Of a DNA stretch of 22,760 nucleotides, positions 1 to 8,478 are shown one piece after another; position 1 is the first letter of the stretch; each line of letters starts with the position of its first letter. This stretch comes from an uncultured Actinomycetes bacterium (GTDB lineage: Bacteria; Actinomycetota; Thermoleophilia; Solirubrobacterales; 70-9), in the NCBI GenBank assembly GCA_937907435.1, contig CALCIA010000013.1:1-22760 (forward strand). The letters are read 5' to 3'. The notes beneath the pieces were generated by a model. It worked only from the letters and a program-made list of their open reading frames with translations, was not told the origin of the DNA and did not search any database. The position numbers and the translations under genes were made by a program.

Positions 1-94
1 CGTGACGAGGTCTGACTCCCGTCACGGATCCGTGCCACTCCCGACGCACTCCCGTCACGCTCCCGCCCCGGTCCCTCCACACCTTCCGCACACC
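1..94. other. non-coding stretch with short direct and inverted repeats
   Basis: No convincing gene is seen from the window edge to the hairpin at 95. The 12-base word ACTCCCGTCACG occurs twice, at 15-26 and 48-59. CGTGACG at 1-7 is the reverse complement of CGTCACG at 20-26 and 53-59, and CACGGATCCGTG at 23-34 is a perfect palindrome. These could be remnants of a terminator for a gene left of the window, or protein-binding sites; the sequence does not decide. Open frames that cross this stretch have low-complexity Arg/Gly/Pro-rich translations and are not credible genes. Confidence 0.4.
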
Positions 95-144
95 CGCCCC
101 TCTCGCCACGGCCACAGCCTGCCCGGGCCGTGGCGAGAGGGGCG
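95..144 (-). terminator. strong GC-rich hairpin past the end of the polysaccharide operon
   Basis: The arms 95-113 and 126-144 are perfect 19-base inverted complements separated by a 12-base loop. The hairpin begins about 65 bases beyond the stop codon of the last operon gene (209-211), where a transcript end is expected. Neither side has a T-run, so it is not a classical intrinsic terminator. U-less GC-rich hairpins of this kind are common at actinobacterial transcript ends and may act as terminators or as RNA 3'-end stabilisers. It could equally serve a convergent gene from the left. Confidence 0.55.
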
Positions 145-208
145 CGTCCCTCACCCGGGCGACAGCTTGCGGGGCCTGGGCCCTTGCGGGCGGAAGCCTC
201 AGAGGTCA

Positions 209-1459
209 CTACCCGGACGGCAGCAATCGGTCGGCGGCGCGGCGGGCGTAATAGGCGGTGGTGCCGCGGAGGTGGCGCGGACTTGCGCGTTTCGGCGCGC
301 CCGCCTCCCACTCGTCGAGCGCCTCGAGGACGGGGGCGGCGACGTGGTCCCAGCGCAGTTCGTCGGCCAGGCGGCGGCCGGAGGCGGCGGCGTCGCGCAG
401 GGTGTCGGCTGCCAGGGCGGCGAGGATCGCGGCGGCCGCGGCGCGCGGTGAGCCGGGCTCGACCAGGGTCGCGAAGCCCGCCTGCTCGAAACGGGCCGCG
501 GTCTCGTCGCCGCGGCCGAGCACGCAGGGGAGGCCGGCCCAGAGGTAGTCCATATAACGGGCGCGGGCGGCAAGGGAGGCCTCCTCGGCGTCGCGGTGGA
601 GGGTCAGGCCGAGGTCGGCATCGCGGAGGTACTCGGCGCGGCGGGCGAAGGGGACCCACTCGTCGAGGAAGAAGACGGAGCGGTCGAGGGCGCCGAGGTC
701 GGCCGCCAGCGCCCGCGCCTCGGCCAGCGCCGAGTGGCGGGCGGCGGCGTCGTTGGGGACGCGGCCGGCGGTGAAGACGAGCTTGATGTCGGGCCGCTCC
801 GGGGCCAGCGAGGCGACCGCGCGGATCGCCGTCTCGGCGTCGAGCCAACGCCAGAGGCTGCCCCACCAGAGGACGACCTTGTCCTCGGGCCCGATCGCGG
901 AGAAACGTGAGCGCAGCGGGTGGAGGTCGCCGGGCGGGGGCGGGGCGTCGATGCCGAACGGGACGATCCGGATCTCTGGCGGCGACGCCGGCGCGACCTC
1001 TGCCGCCTCGGCCGCGAGCAGGGCGCGCTGGCGCTCGCCGCCGCAGAGGACCAGGTCGGAGCCGCGCAGTTGCAGGCGACGCGCCGCGCGGGCGGTGGCG
1101 CGGGCGCGGTCGGCACCGCTCGCGAGCGTCCCCAGCTCGATCTCCACCGGGTCGTACTGGTCCGACACGCAACGGACGCCGAGCGCCCGCTTGGCGGCGA
1201 GCAGGAACGGCGGCACCGTCGAGGCGAGGACGACATCGCTCCGGCGCGCCTCGGCCAGCAGGCGCCGGCGCGAGAGCGGGGCGACGGGAAGGCCTTCGTA
1301 TTCGTCCCGCCCGCCACCCGGGGCCAGCAAGGTGACGCGATGCCGGGCGGCCAGCGCCTGCCCGAGCCGGACCGCGCGGATCTCCGGGCCGCTCAGCTTC
1401 TCGCCCAGCTCCCCGGGGACGAGGATCAGCACCCCGAGGCCGCGCTCAGACGAGGACAC
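209..1459 (-). CDS. GT4-type glycosyltransferase (last gene of the operon)
   Basis: This 416-residue protein probably transfers a sugar from a nucleotide-sugar donor to the growing polysaccharide repeat unit on the cytoplasmic membrane face. Its N-terminal half has the GT-B entry region (GVLILVPGELGEKLSGPEIR, residues 9-28, then ARHRVTLLAPGGG). Its C-terminal half has the donor-domain strand VLWWGSLWRWLDAET (196-210) and VFFLDEWVPF (262-271). The usual GT4 E-x7-E region is degenerate: residues 287-310 read LHRDAEEASLAARARYMDYL followed by WAGL. The GTG start at 1459 overlaps the end of the asparagine-synthetase gene by 14 bases, which suggests translational coupling. Length is normal for the family. 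Donor and acceptor cannot be read from the sequence. Confidence 0.85.
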   Translation of the reverse strand: MSSSERGLGVLILVPGELGEKLSGPEIRAVRLGQALAARHRVTLLAPGGGRDEYEGLPVAPLSRRRLLAEARRSDVVLASTVPPFLLAAKRALGVRCVSDQYDPVEIELGTLASGADRARATARAARRLQLRGSDLVLCGGERQRALLAAEAAEVAPASPPEIRIVPFGIDAPPPPGDLHPLRSRFSAIGPEDKVVLWWGSLWRWLDAETAIRAVASLAPERPDIKLVFTAGRVPNDAAARHSALAEARALAADLGALDRSVFFLDEWVPFARRAEYLRDADLGLTLHRDAEEASLAARARYMDYLWAGLPCVLGRGDETAARFEQAGFATLVEPGSPRAAAAAILAALAADTLRDAAASGRRLADELRWDHVAAPVLEALDEWEAGAPKRASPRHLRGTTAYYARRAADRLLPSG

Positions 1460-3359
1460 GTCCGCCCCGCTCGCGGGCGCGACCGTCGACGACCTCGCGC
1501 TGCCAGACCTCGAAGACGAGGATGCTCCAGAGCAGCGAGGAGTTGTCCGCCGCCCCCGCCAGGTGGCGCTCGAGCAGCGCCCCGACCGCGCCCGGCCGCA
1601 GGTACTCGCGGCTGCGCGCGCCGGGGTCGAGCAGGACCTCGCGGGCGAGATCGCGCAGGTCGGTCCGGAACCACTCCGCCATCGGCACCTGGAAGCCCTG
1701 CTTGGAGCGGTCGATCCACTCGTCCGGGACGACCCCGCGCAGCGAGGCCCGCAGGGCGATCTTCTTCTCCCGCCCGCGCACCTTGAACCGCGCCGGCAGC
1801 GCGGCGCCGAGCGCGATCACCTCCGGGTCGAGCAGCGGCGAGCGCGCCTCGAGGCCGTAGGCCATCGTCGCGATGTCCATCTTCACCAGCAGGTCGCCGG
1901 GCAGGTAGGTGCGCCGGTCGACGTCGAGCATCCGGTCGACGATGTTCGGCGCCGCCGAGCCCGCCCAGGCGTCGGCGATCGTGGCCGCCGCGGACCCGCG
2001 GAGCGAGGCGGCGAACTCCGGCGTGTAAAGGCCCCCGCGCAGATCGACGCCGAACCGCGACATCGCCCGCACGTAACGGTCGCAGGGCGAGAGCGGCAGC
2101 AGCGCCGCCACCCGCCGCGCCCGATTCCTGGCGCTGGTCAGATCGCCGTCCGCGGGCACCCGGCCGAGCAGCCGGGCAAGCGCCGCCCGGGCGCCCCGCG
2201 GCAGCCGGTCGAACCTCTCCAGCAGGGCACCGGTCGCATAACGCCCGTAGCCGCCGAAGACCTCGTCGCCGCCGTCCCCGTTCAGGGCCACGGTCACCGC
2301 CCGGCTGGTCATCTCGGCGAGATAAAAGCTCGGGATCGCCGAGTGGTCGGCGAACGGCTCGCCGTAGTGGCGGACCAGCTTCGGCAGCAGCTCGACCGCG
2401 TCGGGACGGACGACCAGCTCGTGGTGGTCGGTGCCGAAGCGCTCGGCGACCTGGCGCGCGTAGGGCAGCTCGTCGAAGCGCTCCGACTCGAAGCCGATCG
2501 AGAACGTCTTCACCGGCCCCGCGGAGAGCTCCGCCATCGCCGCCACCACCGCGGTCGAGTCGACGCCGCCGGAGAGGAACGCCCCCAGCGGCACGTCGGC
2601 GACGAGGCGCCGCCGCACCGCCTCCCGGACGGTGTCACGGACGAGCCCCCCCGCCTCGCGCTCCGAGCCGACCTCGACGGCCTGACCGAAGTCGACCTCC
2701 CAATAACGCTCGATCGACGCCTCTCCCCCGCGCCAGCGCAGCAGCGACGCCGGCGGCAGCTTGCGCACCTCGCGGAAGGCACTGAACGGGTCGGGCACGT
2801 AGGTGTAGGTGAAGAAGCGGTCGAGCGCCTCGGCGTCCGGCTCGCTCGAGATCGCCGGGTCGGCGAGCAGCGCCCAGAGCTCGGAGGCAAACGAGATCGC
2901 CCCCGGACGCCGCGCGTAGAAGAGCGGCTTCTTGCCGATCCGGTCGCGCGCCAGCAGCAGCTCCTCGCGGCGGGCGTCCCAGACCGCCACCCCGAACATG
3001 CCGACCAGCGAGCGCACGAACCCCGGCCCCTCCTCCTCGTAGAGGTGGGCGATCACCTCGCTGTCGCCGTCGGTGGCGAACCGGTGGCCCTGGCGCCGCA
3101 GCCGCCGGCGCAGCTCGCGGTAGTTGTAGATCTCGCCGTTCAGGACGACGGCGACCGAGCCGTCCTCGTTGTAGACGGGCTGGTCCCCGGTCGCGAGGTC
3201 GATCACCCGCAGCCGCCGGATCCCGAGCCCGACCGGCCCCTCGACGTGGAGGCCGAGCGAATCGGGCCCGCGGTGCTCGAGCCGCGCGCACATCTCCCCG
3301 ACCAGCTCCCGTCCCACCGCCCGCCCGTCGCTGCGCGCCTGCCCGGCGATCCCGCACAC
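1446..3359 (-). CDS. asnB: class B asparagine synthetase-like glutamine amidotransferase
   Basis: This 637-residue protein has the two-domain class B layout: an N-terminal Ntn glutaminase and a C-terminal ATP-pyrophosphatase synthetase. The GTG start at 3359 places Cys at codon 2, so removing fMet exposes the catalytic nucleophile (VCGIAGQ). The open frame runs upstream, but a longer protein would bury this Cys. Visible motifs, numbering the GTG codon as 1, are RLEHRGPDS (26-34), NGEIYNY (74-80), DGDSEVI (98-103), the PPi loop LSGGVDS (262-268) and NGDGGDEVFGGYGRY (360-374). The family makes asparagine from aspartate using glutamine and ATP; cluster-borne members may instead amidate sugar carboxylates. 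The GTG lies two bases after the methyltransferase stop (TGAGCGTG), so the two are probably coupled. Family assignment is firm; the in vivo substrate is inferred. Confidence 0.93.
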   Translation of the reverse strand: MCGIAGQARSDGRAVGRELVGEMCARLEHRGPDSLGLHVEGPVGLGIRRLRVIDLATGDQPVYNEDGSVAVVLNGEIYNYRELRRRLRRQGHRFATDGDSEVIAHLYEEEGPGFVRSLVGMFGVAVWDARREELLLARDRIGKKPLFYARRPGAISFASELWALLADPAISSEPDAEALDRFFTYTYVPDPFSAFREVRKLPPASLLRWRGGEASIERYWEVDFGQAVEVGSEREAGGLVRDTVREAVRRRLVADVPLGAFLSGGVDSTAVVAAMAELSAGPVKTFSIGFESERFDELPYARQVAERFGTDHHELVVRPDAVELLPKLVRHYGEPFADHSAIPSFYLAEMTSRAVTVALNGDGGDEVFGGYGRYATGALLERFDRLPRGARAALARLLGRVPADGDLTSARNRARRVAALLPLSPCDRYVRAMSRFGVDLRGGLYTPEFAASLRGSAAATIADAWAGSAAPNIVDRMLDVDRRTYLPGDLLVKMDIATMAYGLEARSPLLDPEVIALGAALPARFKVRGREKKIALRASLRGVVPDEWIDRSKQGFQVPMAEWFRTDLRDLAREVLLDPGARSREYLRPGAVGALLERHLAGAADNSSLLWSILVFEVWQREVVDGRARERGGRVLV

Positions 3360-3361
3360 GC

Positions 3362-4303
3362 TCAGGCCGGCTTTCGCAGGACGAACAGCGTGCAGTTGGA
3401 GAAGAGCTCCTCCTCCGGCCACCCGGCCAGCGCCGCGGCAACCTCCGGCGTGTAGTACGCGCGCCCCAGGCCCGGATCCTTGACCCGCTCCTCGAGCAGC
3501 TCGAAATGCGCCGCGAAGAGCTCCCGATAATCGGCGCGGGTCAACCGGTTGGCGTGGGTGTTGGGAGAGAAGCGGTCGTCGCGCAGGTGCTCCCACGGCT
3601 CGCTGCGCCGGCCCCGCGGCGGGTGGGCGACCGACCAGCGGCTCCACTCCTGCAGCAGGCAGCCGGTGATCCCGGTGAAGACGTTGGGACGGATCAGCGC
3701 CAGCCCGCCCGGCCGCAGCCACGCCGCCATCGCCGGGACGATCCGCTCCAGCGAGGACATCTCGACGCTCTGGAAGACCTCCTCGGAGAACACCAGGTCG
3801 AGCGACCCCGCGGGCAGTTCGACCTCCGCCGCGTCGGACACCCGCAGCCGCGCCGGGTCGAGCCGCGGGGTCAGGCCGCGCGCCCGCAGCAGGCGACGGA
3901 AGGCGGCGCGCTCGCGCGGGTCGAAGGCGACCCGCCGCAGCAGCGACTTCAGCGCCCGCTCCGGCCCGTTGACGCGCCAGGCAGCCCGCAGCTCCGCCGG
4001 GGTGCCGCGCAGGACCGGCTGCTCGGCGTCGACCCCTTCGACCTCGACCCCCATGCTCTGCAGCGCCATCTGCCGGTACGGCCGCGCGCCGTAACCGATC
4101 TCGAAGACCTTGGCGGCGCCCAGCCCGAGGCCCGCGTGCTCGCGCAGCAGCGCGTCGTACTCGTCGATGTCGTCGAGCAGGTACTCGAGCCGCGGCGGGC
4201 GGCGCACCCGCTGCAGGTAGCTCCGCAGCAGCAGCCGGTACTCGGCGGCCTTGCGGTCATAGGAGACCGGCGCGGTCGACGGTGAGAGGCGTTCGACGCT
4301 CAT
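3362..4303 (-). CDS. class I SAM-dependent methyltransferase
   Basis: This 313-residue protein has a Rossmann methyltransferase core. The SAM loop is VFEIGYGARPYRQM (66-79), an acidic residue ends strand 2 (VEGVDAE, 88-94), a motif-IV-like segment LDLVFSEEVFQSVE lies at 168-181, and the post-motif loop WLRPGGLALI at 195-204. Motif I has GYG where E-x-G-x-G is usual. About 40 residues before the core (DIDEYDALLREHAG) form a helical cap. The ATG at 4303 overlaps the stop of the upstream glycosyltransferase as ATGA, which fixes the start. Lying between glycosyltransferase and amidotransferase genes, it most likely O-methylates a sugar or a lipid-linked intermediate; the acceptor is unknown. Confidence 0.85.
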   Translation of the reverse strand: MSVERLSPSTAPVSYDRKAAEYRLLLRSYLQRVRRPPRLEYLLDDIDEYDALLREHAGLGLGAAKVFEIGYGARPYRQMALQSMGVEVEGVDAEQPVLRGTPAELRAAWRVNGPERALKSLLRRVAFDPRERAAFRRLLRARGLTPRLDPARLRVSDAAEVELPAGSLDLVFSEEVFQSVEMSSLERIVPAMAAWLRPGGLALIRPNVFTGITGCLLQEWSRWSVAHPPRGRRSEPWEHLRDDRFSPNTHANRLTRADYRELFAAHFELLEERVKDPGLGRAYYTPEVAAALAGWPEEELFSNCTLFVLRKPA

Positions 4304-5298
4304 CGTCGCGCCCCCTGGGCCGGCGCGGGGTCCGCGGCCCGCCCGTCGGCGGCGGGCCCGGCCCGCAGCGGCGGCTCCGCGCGGCCGACCAGGACGGCCA
4401 GGGCCCGCGACTCGTCGCGCAGGCGCCGCCGCGCCCCCGGCCACAGCGGGGCCATGACCGCGCTGAGCCCGATCCGCAGCAGGTAACCGACCGCCAGCGC
4501 GGCGCGGATCGCCCGCGCCCGCAGCGGCCCGTTGTGCTTGTGCGCGTAGAGCGTGCGCGAGTGGGCGAGCTGCGCCATCAGGTCGCCGCCGTCGCGCCGC
4601 CCGGCGTGGTGGACGACGCTCAGCACCGGCAGATGGCGGACGTCCCAGCCCGCGTCCCGCGCCCGCTTGCAGAGGTCGATCTCCTCCGAGTAGAGGAAGA
4701 AGCGCTCGTCGAGCGGCCCGATCTTCGCCAGCGCCTCGGCCCGCACGCAGAGGAAGGCGCCGACGACCCAGTCGGGCGAGTGCTCGCGCTCGTACACCTC
4801 GCCCCGCGTCTCCAGCTCCTGCAGCCGGCGCGCGACCGGCCAGCGGGCGGCGAAGAGGGACTCGCCGAGGTCGCGCAGCGGGCTGGGAAAGCGCCGCATC
4901 GAGTACTGGAGGGCGCCGTCGGAGCCGACCTGCACGACGCTCGCGATGCCGACGTCGGGGCGCGAGTCCAGCGCGCGCACGAGGTCCCCCAGGGTCCCCT
5001 CGCGGACCTCCACATCGGGGTTCAACAGCAGGACGTAGCGCCCGCTCGCGCGCTCGATCCCGGCGTTGTTGCCGGCGGCGAAGCCGCGGTTCGGCCGGCG
5101 CAGCACCTCGACGTCGGCGAACTCGGCTTCGATCGCCTCCGGCGTGCCGTCGGCCGAGGCGCTGTCGACGACGATCCACTCGGCGCCGACGTCCCCCAGC
5201 GAGGCCCGCGCCGAGCGCAGCGTGCGCAGCGCCATCTCGCGCCCGTCGTGGGTGACGACGACGACGCTCAGGTCGGGGACGCCCGCGCCGGCGCTCAT
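4300..5298 (-). CDS. WbbL-like GT2 glycosyltransferase
   Basis: This 332-residue GT-A enzyme resembles rhamnosyltransferases of the WbbL group. It opens with LSVVVVTHDGR (10-20), then IVVDSASADGT (42-52), RRPNRGFAAGNNAGIERASG (67-86), the metal-binding strand LLLNPDVEV (90-98) and the acceptor-side motif FFLYSEEIDLCKRARDAGWD (200-219) followed by VVHHAGRR (228-235). The C-terminal part has hydrophobic, Arg-rich segments (about 265-290) that probably attach it to the membrane. The ATG at 5298 overlaps the polymerase stop as ATGA, and its own stop overlaps the methyltransferase start in the same way. Rhamnose or a similar deoxyhexose donor is suggested by family likeness only. Confidence 0.87.
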   Translation of the reverse strand: MSAGAGVPDLSVVVVTHDGREMALRTLRSARASLGDVGAEWIVVDSASADGTPEAIEAEFADVEVLRRPNRGFAAGNNAGIERASGRYVLLLNPDVEVREGTLGDLVRALDSRPDVGIASVVQVGSDGALQYSMRRFPSPLRDLGESLFAARWPVARRLQELETRGEVYEREHSPDWVVGAFLCVRAEALAKIGPLDERFFLYSEEIDLCKRARDAGWDVRHLPVLSVVHHAGRRDGGDLMAQLAHSRTLYAHKHNGPLRARAIRAALAVGYLLRIGLSAVMAPLWPGARRRLRDESRALAVLVGRAEPPLRAGPAADGRAADPAPAQGARR

Positions 5299-6680
5299 CG
5301 GACCGGCACCGGTTTCCGCTTCGGCTCGCGCGCCGGCAAGGTCCACCCGGCCGGCACTTCGACCGAGGCCGCGCAGGTGCACATCGCCGCCATGAACAGG
5401 AACAGGTAGGGCGCCGCCGGGAACGTGAGGATGTCGTAGAGCGCCGTCGCCACGCCGAAGGCGAGGCAGGCGGCGGCCGCGGCGACGGCGGGCGGGCCGC
5501 GCATCGGATCGGCCGAGCGCAGCACCCGGCGGGCGACGATGAGCGGCGTCACGATCATCGCCAGGAAGGCGATCAGCCCGACGAAGCCGACCTGGTAGAG
5601 CTCCCCCAGGTACTCGTTGTCGAGGATCCGGTAGGTGTCGGCTTTCGCCGAGTCGAGCGTGCCGAAGCCGCGGCCGATGATCGGGCGGGTGAGGATGTCG
5701 GGCACCAGCGCCGGGTAGTCGGAGGTGCGGCCCTGGGTCGAGGCCTGGTTTTCGGTCTGGCCGAGCTCGCGCACAGTGCTGAAGATCCCCGGCGTGAGCG
5801 CGAAGGCGACGGCCAGCGCGACGATGCCGAACGGCGCCAGCCGCAGCAGCTCGCGCGGTCGCAGGACGAAGAGCGCCAGCAGCGCCATCGCGGGCACCAC
5901 GGCGCCGGACTTCCGCTGCGTGATCAGCGCCCCGGCGATCAGCGCGCAGGCCGCGATCCCCCAGAGGATCTGCCGGCGCCGGTCGGGCGCCACCGCGGCC
6001 AGGACCACGGCGAACGGCAGCGCCATGCCCAGCAGCGAGGTCACCGACAGCGCGTGTCGGGTCGGCCCGGTGATCGTCGGCCGCGGCGTCGTCGCCGGGT
6101 TGGGGTCGATTTCGGTCGGCGAGGACGCCACTTCGGCGATCGGCGAGAAGACGACCGCCGAGGTTTCGTAGAAGACGTTGTAGCCGGTCTTCTTCTCGTA
6201 GATCGTGCCGAACGCGGTGATCAGGGCGAGGCAGACGATCAAGACCGAGAACGGCCGCAGCTCGGCGGGCCGCAGGGTGAGGGTGACGATCGCGAAGACG
6301 ATCGCCAGCGAGAACAGCACCGCGAGCCGTTTCTGGGCGTCGTCCCATTCGGCCAGGTTGGTGATCCGCTCGACGTTGAAGAAGATGCTGGCGACCGCGG
6401 CCAGGAGGAAGAAGATCATCCCGAAGGCCCAGCCGCGCGGGCGCAGGCGCTGGAAGCGGCCCGGCTTGCCGAGCGCGACGCCGACCAGCCAGACGATCAC
6501 GATCAGGGCGACGACGAAGCGGTCGAGGTCGGAGCTGACCGGCAGGCTCACCTTCAGGTGGATCGAGTCGAACGGGACCAGGTAGAGCATCGCCAGGAAC
6601 AGCGCGAAGAGCCACGGCAACGGCCGCCGCGTGTGCGGCCAGGCGTCCTCGGTTCCGCCCGGCGTCGCCCAGGCGCTCAC
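5295..6680 (-). CDS. O-antigen polymerase/ligase-like membrane protein (Wzy-type)
   Basis: This 461-residue integral membrane protein has roughly ten to twelve hydrophobic segments, starting near residues 22-37 and 56-71. The diagnostic part is the large external loop and the following helix: GRTSDYPALVPDILTRPIIG (317-336), then DNEYLGELYQVGFVGLIAFL (354-373). This matches the O-antigen ligase/polymerase family, where the loop carries catalytic residues. TQRKSGAVVP (255-264) fits the conserved pre-loop cytoplasmic motif. The GTG start at 6680 forms a GTGA overlap with the upstream Wzz-like gene, and the stop overlaps the next ATG. Lying beside a flippase and two co-polymerase-like genes, it is most likely the polymerase of a Wzx/Wzy pathway; a ligase role cannot be excluded. 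Confidence 0.85.
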   Translation of the reverse strand: MSAWATPGGTEDAWPHTRRPLPWLFALFLAMLYLVPFDSIHLKVSLPVSSDLDRFVVALIVIVWLVGVALGKPGRFQRLRPRGWAFGMIFFLLAAVASIFFNVERITNLAEWDDAQKRLAVLFSLAIVFAIVTLTLRPAELRPFSVLIVCLALITAFGTIYEKKTGYNVFYETSAVVFSPIAEVASSPTEIDPNPATTPRPTITGPTRHALSVTSLLGMALPFAVVLAAVAPDRRRQILWGIAACALIAGALITQRKSGAVVPAMALLALFVLRPRELLRLAPFGIVALAVAFALTPGIFSTVRELGQTENQASTQGRTSDYPALVPDILTRPIIGRGFGTLDSAKADTYRILDNEYLGELYQVGFVGLIAFLAMIVTPLIVARRVLRSADPMRGPPAVAAAAACLAFGVATALYDILTFPAAPYLFLFMAAMCTCAASVEVPAGWTLPAREPKRKPVPVR

Positions 6681-7525
6681 TGCGGGCCCCGGTCGCGCTC
6701 GGCCGCGGCGGAGCCGACGGCGCCGTCCCGCCCGCGCTTGCGACCCGGCCCGCCCCCGCCGCCACCGCCCGACCCGGCGGCTTCCTCGAGCCCGGCCTCG
6801 CGCCAGCCCCGCACGATCGTCTGCCCGGGGACCAGGAGCAGGCACCAGATGCCGAGGACGACGAAGAAGACGAGCGCGGCGATCTGGATGTTGGCCCCTT
6901 CGTTGACGACGCCGCCGGTGGCTTCGCCGAGCTTGCGGACGACGACGCGCTTGGCGGCCGGCGTGTGCTGCTGGGCCTGGAGGCGCAGGACGTAGGTACC
7001 CAGCGCCCGCGGCACCGCGTTCGCCAGGTTCAGCGCCTCCTCCTTGGTCGGCGCCTGGGCGAAGACGGCGACGATCGGCAGCACCGGGTTGTTGTCGAAG
7101 CGCAGCCGGTAGACGGCGCCCTCGCCGATGATCTGCGTGCTGCGCTTTTCCGCCGTCGGCTCCTGCTGGATCACCGGCAGGTTGAGGTCGTAGGGACCCT
7201 GCGCCTCGATCGCGTCGGCCGGCACCCCGGCCTCTTCGGCGATCAGGGTGACCGCGGCGGGGCTGGCGAGGAAGCGGGCGAAGACGCTCGCCCGCGTCTC
7301 CAGCGGCAGCAGTTCGTCGGAGATGTCGGCGAAGGCCGAGTTCGGCGTGTCGATCAGGATCTGGGTCGAGGCGGTGGCGAAGACGTTGGTGCGGCTGGTC
7401 GCCTGGGGCGGGAAGAGACTCACCGTGTAGACGGAGAGGAAGGCGAGGATCGCGGCCACGACGGCGCCGAGGCCGACCAGACGGCGGCGCTTCCACAGTG
7501 CTCTGAGGGTCCTTGCCAGTTCCAT
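6677..7525 (-). CDS. Wzz-like chain-length determinant / polysaccharide co-polymerase, paralogue 1
   Basis: This 282-residue protein has a short cytoplasmic N-terminus (RALWKRRRLV), a membrane segment at about 16-37, an external domain, and a second membrane segment at about 213-233. This is the layout of bacterial polysaccharide co-polymerases. The cytoplasmic tail has a run of seven glycines (253-259) followed by Arg-rich residues. There is no Walker motif or kinase domain. Segments such as TQILIDTPNSAFADI (54-68), TRASVFARFLA (77-87) and RLQAQQ (181-186) align with the second Wzz-like protein in this operon. The ATG at 7525 lies 20 bases after the upstream gene's stop with no clear Shine-Dalgarno. 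It probably controls polymer length or scaffolds the Wzy enzyme. Confidence 0.75.
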   Translation of the reverse strand: MELARTLRALWKRRRLVGLGAVVAAILAFLSVYTVSLFPPQATSRTNVFATASTQILIDTPNSAFADISDELLPLETRASVFARFLASPAAVTLIAEEAGVPADAIEAQGPYDLNLPVIQQEPTAEKRSTQIIGEGAVYRLRFDNNPVLPIVAVFAQAPTKEEALNLANAVPRALGTYVLRLQAQQHTPAAKRVVVRKLGEATGGVVNEGANIQIAALVFFVVLGIWCLLLVPGQTIVRGWREAGLEEAAGSGGGGGGGPGRKRGRDGAVGSAAAERDRGPQ

Positions 7526-7545
7526 GTCGATTGGGTACGCGCCAG

Positions 7546-8478
7546 TCAGCCCGTGTAAGAGGAACGACCCGCGGTTCGTGCTTCTTTCGTCCCCTGGACG
7601 CGGATCCGACCGAGGATCCGGCGCCGGTGCTCGGCCCTGATGAACTCCCGGTAGCCGGCCACGTCGACCCGGGGCACGCGGCGCACGGCCGCGCTCGAGT
7701 AGCCGTAGAGGTAGGCGAGCCCGGAGACGCCGCGCGGCGGCTGCGTCGCCACCTTGGCCGAGCGGGCGAGCGTCCACACCGGCCCGTGGCGGGCGATCCA
7801 GTGCCCCCGCCCCCAGCGCACATGGCCGCGCAGGCGCCCGTCGGCGCTGCCGGTGTGGCGGTGGTGGAGCGCCTCGGCCGCGGGGAAGCAGCGCGTCTCG
7901 AAGCCCTGCATCCGCGCGATCACCTCGTCGACGGCGTCCCAGGCCAGCACCTCGCGCACGCCGCCGATCGCCGCGAAGCACTCGCGCGTGTAGAGCTTCA
8001 GCGCGCCGCGGACGTGCTCGGCGGCGCTTGCGGTCGGCCGCCAGTCGCCGTCGTGCTGCTCGAGGATCGAGCCGCCCGCGATGCCGAGGCGCGGGTTGCG
8101 GTCGAACTCCGCCAGCACCTGCTCGTAGTAGTCCGGGCAGAGCTCGACGTCGCCGTCGAGCTTGCCGAGGTGGGTGAAGCCCTCCCGCTCCGCGCCGATC
8201 GTCCCGAGGCCGTAGTTGAACGCCCGGGGCGCGGCCGCGCGGGCCAGCCGGTCGGCCGCCTTGGCGGTGAAGTCGGGCGGGGTCGAGACCACCCGCATGA
8301 AGTCGAGCTCGGCGCTCAGCCCGCGGAGGATCGCCGGCGTCTCGTCGTCGGAGCCGTCGTCGACGACCAGCCACCGCTCCGGCCGGCGCGACTGGCCGGC
8401 GAGGCCCGCGGCGACCTTCTCGATGTGCGCGGCCTCGTTGCGGACCGGGGTGATGATCAGGAGCCGGTGGTCGTCCAT
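7546..8478 (-). CDS. GT2-type glycosyltransferase
   Basis: This 310-residue GT-A glycosyltransferase begins LLIITPVRNEAAHIEKV (6-22), followed by WLVVDDGSDDET (36-47), the metal-binding DGD in KLDGDVEL (106-113) and the catalytic-region motif LAWDAVDE (178-185). The ATG at 8478 shares one base with the flippase stop (TGATG). An upstream in-frame GTG exists, but the chosen ATG puts the first beta strand in its usual place. There are no membrane helices; the C-terminal 60 residues are basic (EHRRRILGRIRVQG). It most likely adds one residue of the lipid-linked repeat unit. Sugar specificity is not readable. Confidence 0.85.
   Translation of the reverse strand: MDDHRLLIITPVRNEAAHIEKVAAGLAGQSRRPERWLVVDDGSDDETPAILRGLSAELDFMRVVSTPPDFTAKAADRLARAAAPRAFNYGLGTIGAEREGFTHLGKLDGDVELCPDYYEQVLAEFDRNPRLGIAGGSILEQHDGDWRPTASAAEHVRGALKLYTRECFAAIGGVREVLAWDAVDEVIARMQGFETRCFPAAEALHHRHTGSADGRLRGHVRWGRGHWIARHGPVWTLARSAKVATQPPRGVSGLAYLYGYSSAAVRRVPRVDVAGYREFIRAEHRRRILGRIRVQGTKEARTAGRSSYTG

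Noticed and set aside
753..3455. 900-codon plus-strand open frame opposite the amidotransferase gene
   Set aside because: It is antisense to the clearly real asnB and GT4 genes. Its Arg/Pro/Gln-rich translation has no recognisable domain and arises because GC-biased third positions rarely give stops on the other strand.
3360..3722. Longer N-terminus for the asparagine-synthetase gene
   Set aside because: The extension overlaps the methyltransferase in another frame and would bury the catalytic Cys, which must be N-terminal; the GTG at 3359 is preferred.
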